This document shows, in pieces, positions 62,447-64,000 of a stretch of DNA of 64,000 nt. The notes under the pieces were generated by a model that saw only the letters and a program-made list of their open reading frames with translations, did not search any database and was not told where the DNA came from. The translations under genes were made by a program, and so were the position numbers. The stretch comes from Faecalicoccus acidiformans (lineage in GTDB: Bacteria; Bacillota_I; Bacilli_A; Erysipelotrichales; Erysipelotrichaceae): NCBI RefSeq assembly GCF_014202635.1, contig NZ_JACHHD010000009.1, forward strand, positions 1-64,000, written 5' to 3'. Positions within the stretch are counted from its first letter, which is position 1, and the number at the start of each line of letters is the position of its first letter.

Positions 62447-63160
62447 TTAAGATTCTGGAATCGGGGGAAGATCGGCTTTTCCAAGACCATGCATTTCTTT
62501 TAAATACAGATATAATTGAGTCATTGTCATATCAACATAAGGGGTAACAAACACTACACCAATTCCGCAACATAGAACCCCCAACAAGATCCAGCCTAGA
62601 AAGGAGAGTTCCAATACGAAAATATTCCATTTGTTATTCTGCGTCAAGAGCGCTGATTGTTTAAACACTTCAGAAGAATTCATATCCGGGTTTTCTGCCA
62701 GAATGAAGGGGACCATCCGATACTCATAGATTTTTATGATGCCAGGCACCACAAAACAAAGCAGCCATAGAGCAATCTTCAAATAATACAGAAATGTAAT
62801 CTTGACAACATTCCAATAGGAAGATTTAAAAAAATCAAAAAGCGTTGAAAGAGTCCCTATCCTGTCTGCAGATTCCAAGTAATACTTCGTAAGTCCAATC
62901 CAGATCGTATGTCCAACAAAGACAGAATAAATCCAGGAAACAAGCATGATCACGATCCAGATCCGAATCAAAGCTTGCATATCAATGGCATAATTGCCAA
63001 AAAGAAAAACAAGTCCATCTTGAGGATCGTATATTTCCATGAGCAATGTAAAAAAGGCACCTTGCAGTACTCCGCCTAGAATTGATACACCTAGAATTGC
63101 CCAATACTTCCCTTGCAGCACATCTTTTGCTCTTTGTTTCATTTCTTCTGATGTCCACAT
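62447..63160 (-). CDS. DUF975 family membrane protein
   Basis: A 237-residue protein with five or six hydrophobic helices. The N-terminal MWTSEEMKQRAKDVLQGKYWAILGVSIL and the EYRMVPFILAENPDMNSSEVFKQSALLTQNNKW segment are those of DUF975. No function is known for the family. Start ATG 63160 behind GGGTGA; ATG 63172 is possible. A TGCTATAAT extended -10 at 63186-63194 leaves a very short leader. Own unit between the LCP ligase and the CapD-like gene. Confidence 0.82.
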   Translation of the reverse strand: MWTSEEMKQRAKDVLQGKYWAILGVSILGGVLQGAFFTLLMEIYDPQDGLVFLFGNYAIDMQALIRIWIVIMLVSWIYSVFVGHTIWIGLTKYYLESADRIGTLSTLFDFFKSSYWNVVKITFLYYLKIALWLLCFVVPGIIKIYEYRMVPFILAENPDMNSSEVFKQSALLTQNNKWNIFVLELSFLGWILLGVLCCGIGVVFVTPYVDMTMTQLYLYLKEMHGLGKADLPPIPES

Positions 63161-63185
63161 AGAATCACCCATTTCTTTCTATATT

Positions 63186-63194
63186 ATTATAGCA
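63186..63194 (-). promoter_or_regulatory. Extended -10 promoter of the DUF975 gene
   Basis: TGCTATAAT on the minus strand (TATAAT at 63186-63191), about 25 nt upstream of the start. No -35 match. Confidence 0.5.
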
Positions 63195-63235
63195 TGCAAT
63201 CTAGGATACTCCTAAATTAACAAGATACTCATAAT

Positions 63236-63266
63236 AAAAAAAGAACGCAGTCTTTCAACTACGTTC
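63236..63266 (-). terminator. Terminator of the LCP gene, containing the stop codon
   Basis: GAACGTAGT and ACTGCGTTC (63258-63266 and 63243-63251) form a 9-bp stem with one G-U, a 6-nt loop and a T-run. The TAG stop (63259-63261) lies in the 5' arm. Confidence 0.85.
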
Positions 63267-64000
63267 CATAACTCTCTATCGTTTCCTGACTCATGCCTGG
63301 ATCCGTATACGTTTGAGAAGGATCTGTTGTTTCCAAATAAGATTCTTCACTATATGACTCTTCAGGTACGACGGATTGCTCATAACCATAATCATAAGTA
63401 CTATTCGAGTCCGTATACGTATCACCAGGAACAGATCCCGTATCCGTACGATAATCCATAGTAGAGTCGTATTGTCCCCAGTAGTTATAAACAGGATATG
63501 TCGTTTCCAGCCATTCTGTATCCACGGAATCAGATGATTCTCCATTCATCACCGCTTCAATTTTTTCTCTGGCAATCTGTACTGTACGCATATCCGGAAT
63601 AGACACAGAAGCCTCCTGCCCCAAGGCAGCACAATACATCATATCTCCGGCTACATCGATCTGATATGTTTCGAACGTCCAATCTGGATTTGCCTGCAAT
63701 TGATACTGCAAAAGCGAAGTGATCTCTTTTGTGCTCATGTTAGTCTCAAAAGCACCGCTGAAAGCATCCATCAAACTAGCATAATTCACAATGATATCCG
63801 GAGAAGTTGCTTTATCGACGATAGCCTGTAATACCTTTTGTTGATTCTTTACACGCTGATTGTCTCCATCTTCATACGCATAACGTTCACGGGCAAAAGA
63901 AAGAGCTCGATCTCCTTCCAAATGATTCCAGCCTTCTGTTACACCCTCTAAACTGCTGTCCGCATAAAAAGTATCCACAGCCATACCTTCTTCGATATAC
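63259..64000 (-). CDS. LytR-CpsA-Psr (LCP) family glycopolymer ligase, 3' part only
   Basis: Only the C-terminal 247 codons are in the window; the frame stays open at position 64000. HLEGDRALSFARERYAYEDGDNQRVKNQQ is the LCP segment with the conserved arginines that bind the lipid pyrophosphate. The C-terminal tail (about 80 residues) is Ser/Thr/Tyr/Asp-rich and probably disordered. LCP enzymes move completed glycans from undecaprenyl pyrophosphate to peptidoglycan, which fits the polysaccharide genes next to it. Confidence 0.88.
   Translation of the reverse strand, partial: YIEEGMAVDTFYADSSLEGVTEGWNHLEGDRALSFARERYAYEDGDNQRVKNQQKVLQAIVDKATSPDIIVNYASLMDAFSGAFETNMSTKEITSLLQYQLQANPDWTFETYQIDVAGDMMYCAALGQEASVSIPDMRTVQIAREKIEAVMNGESSDSVDTEWLETTYPVYNYWGQYDSTMDYRTDTGSVPGDTYTDSNSTYDYGYEQSVVPEESYSEESYLETTDPSQTYTDPGMSQETIESYGT

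Overview
The window is a chromosomal stretch of a low-GC, Gram-positive-type bacterium (Bacillota). An Erysipelotrichia-like gut or oral Firmicute fits best, but that is a guess from gene content and style, not a phylogenetic result. Supporting signs are a T-box before pheST, a lysine riboswitch, strong SD sequences (GGAGG), TTGACA/TATAAT promoters with 17-bp spacers, a CcpA-type cre site, an LCP ligase, ChW repeats and DegV proteins. I see no phage, insertion sequence or CRISPR array.

Layout. 1-411: the promoter and leader of an rRNA operon running left out of the window, and an uncharacterised leftward transcript with its own terminator. 412-9.6 kb: housekeeping genes (free-methionine-sulfoxide reductase, AAC(3)-fold protein, Cof-type HAD phosphatase, cre-controlled glpK, T-box-controlled pheS-pheT, a membrane TPR-like protein, cysE). 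9.7-13.3 kb: a large thioester/Cna_B surface adhesin, a small membrane protein and tRNA-Leu(GAG). 13.3-18.8 kb: rlmD facing a marR plus heterodimeric ABC exporter operon. 18.8-24.7 kb: two degV genes and a LolD/FtsX-type ABC pair. 24.7-31.4 kb: pfkA-pyk, an ABC amino-acid importer that its riboswitch marks as a lysine importer, and a GYF/DUF4234-DUF2752 pair.

31.5-64 kb is a large cell-surface polysaccharide region, all on the minus strand, with AT-rich glycosyltransferase genes. It holds rmlA-C-B-D for dTDP-L-rhamnose, UDP-glucose dehydrogenase, a Wzm/Wzt exporter of the rhamnan type, a large multi-domain glycosyltransferase, several GT2/GT4 enzymes, and a polyprenyl-phosphate GT2 + GT-C-like protein + Wzx-type flippase set that resembles the side-chain decoration machinery of streptococcal Lancefield polysaccharides. 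It also has a CapD/CapM/CapN-like priming module, an acyltransferase, and an LCP ligase cut by the window edge. Two secreted proteins with ChW repeats in multiples of three (an amidase/glucosaminidase and a transglutaminase-like protein) lie at the two ends of the rml half of the locus. My working model is that the locus makes a decorated rhamnan-type wall polymer, attaches it to peptidoglycan, and encodes wall enzymes that may bind that polymer.

Two genome-style patterns recur. Several single genes have a -10 box followed by exactly 6 nt and ATG, which predicts leaderless mRNAs (best cases cysE and rlmD). Several operons end with the stop codon inside the terminator hairpin.
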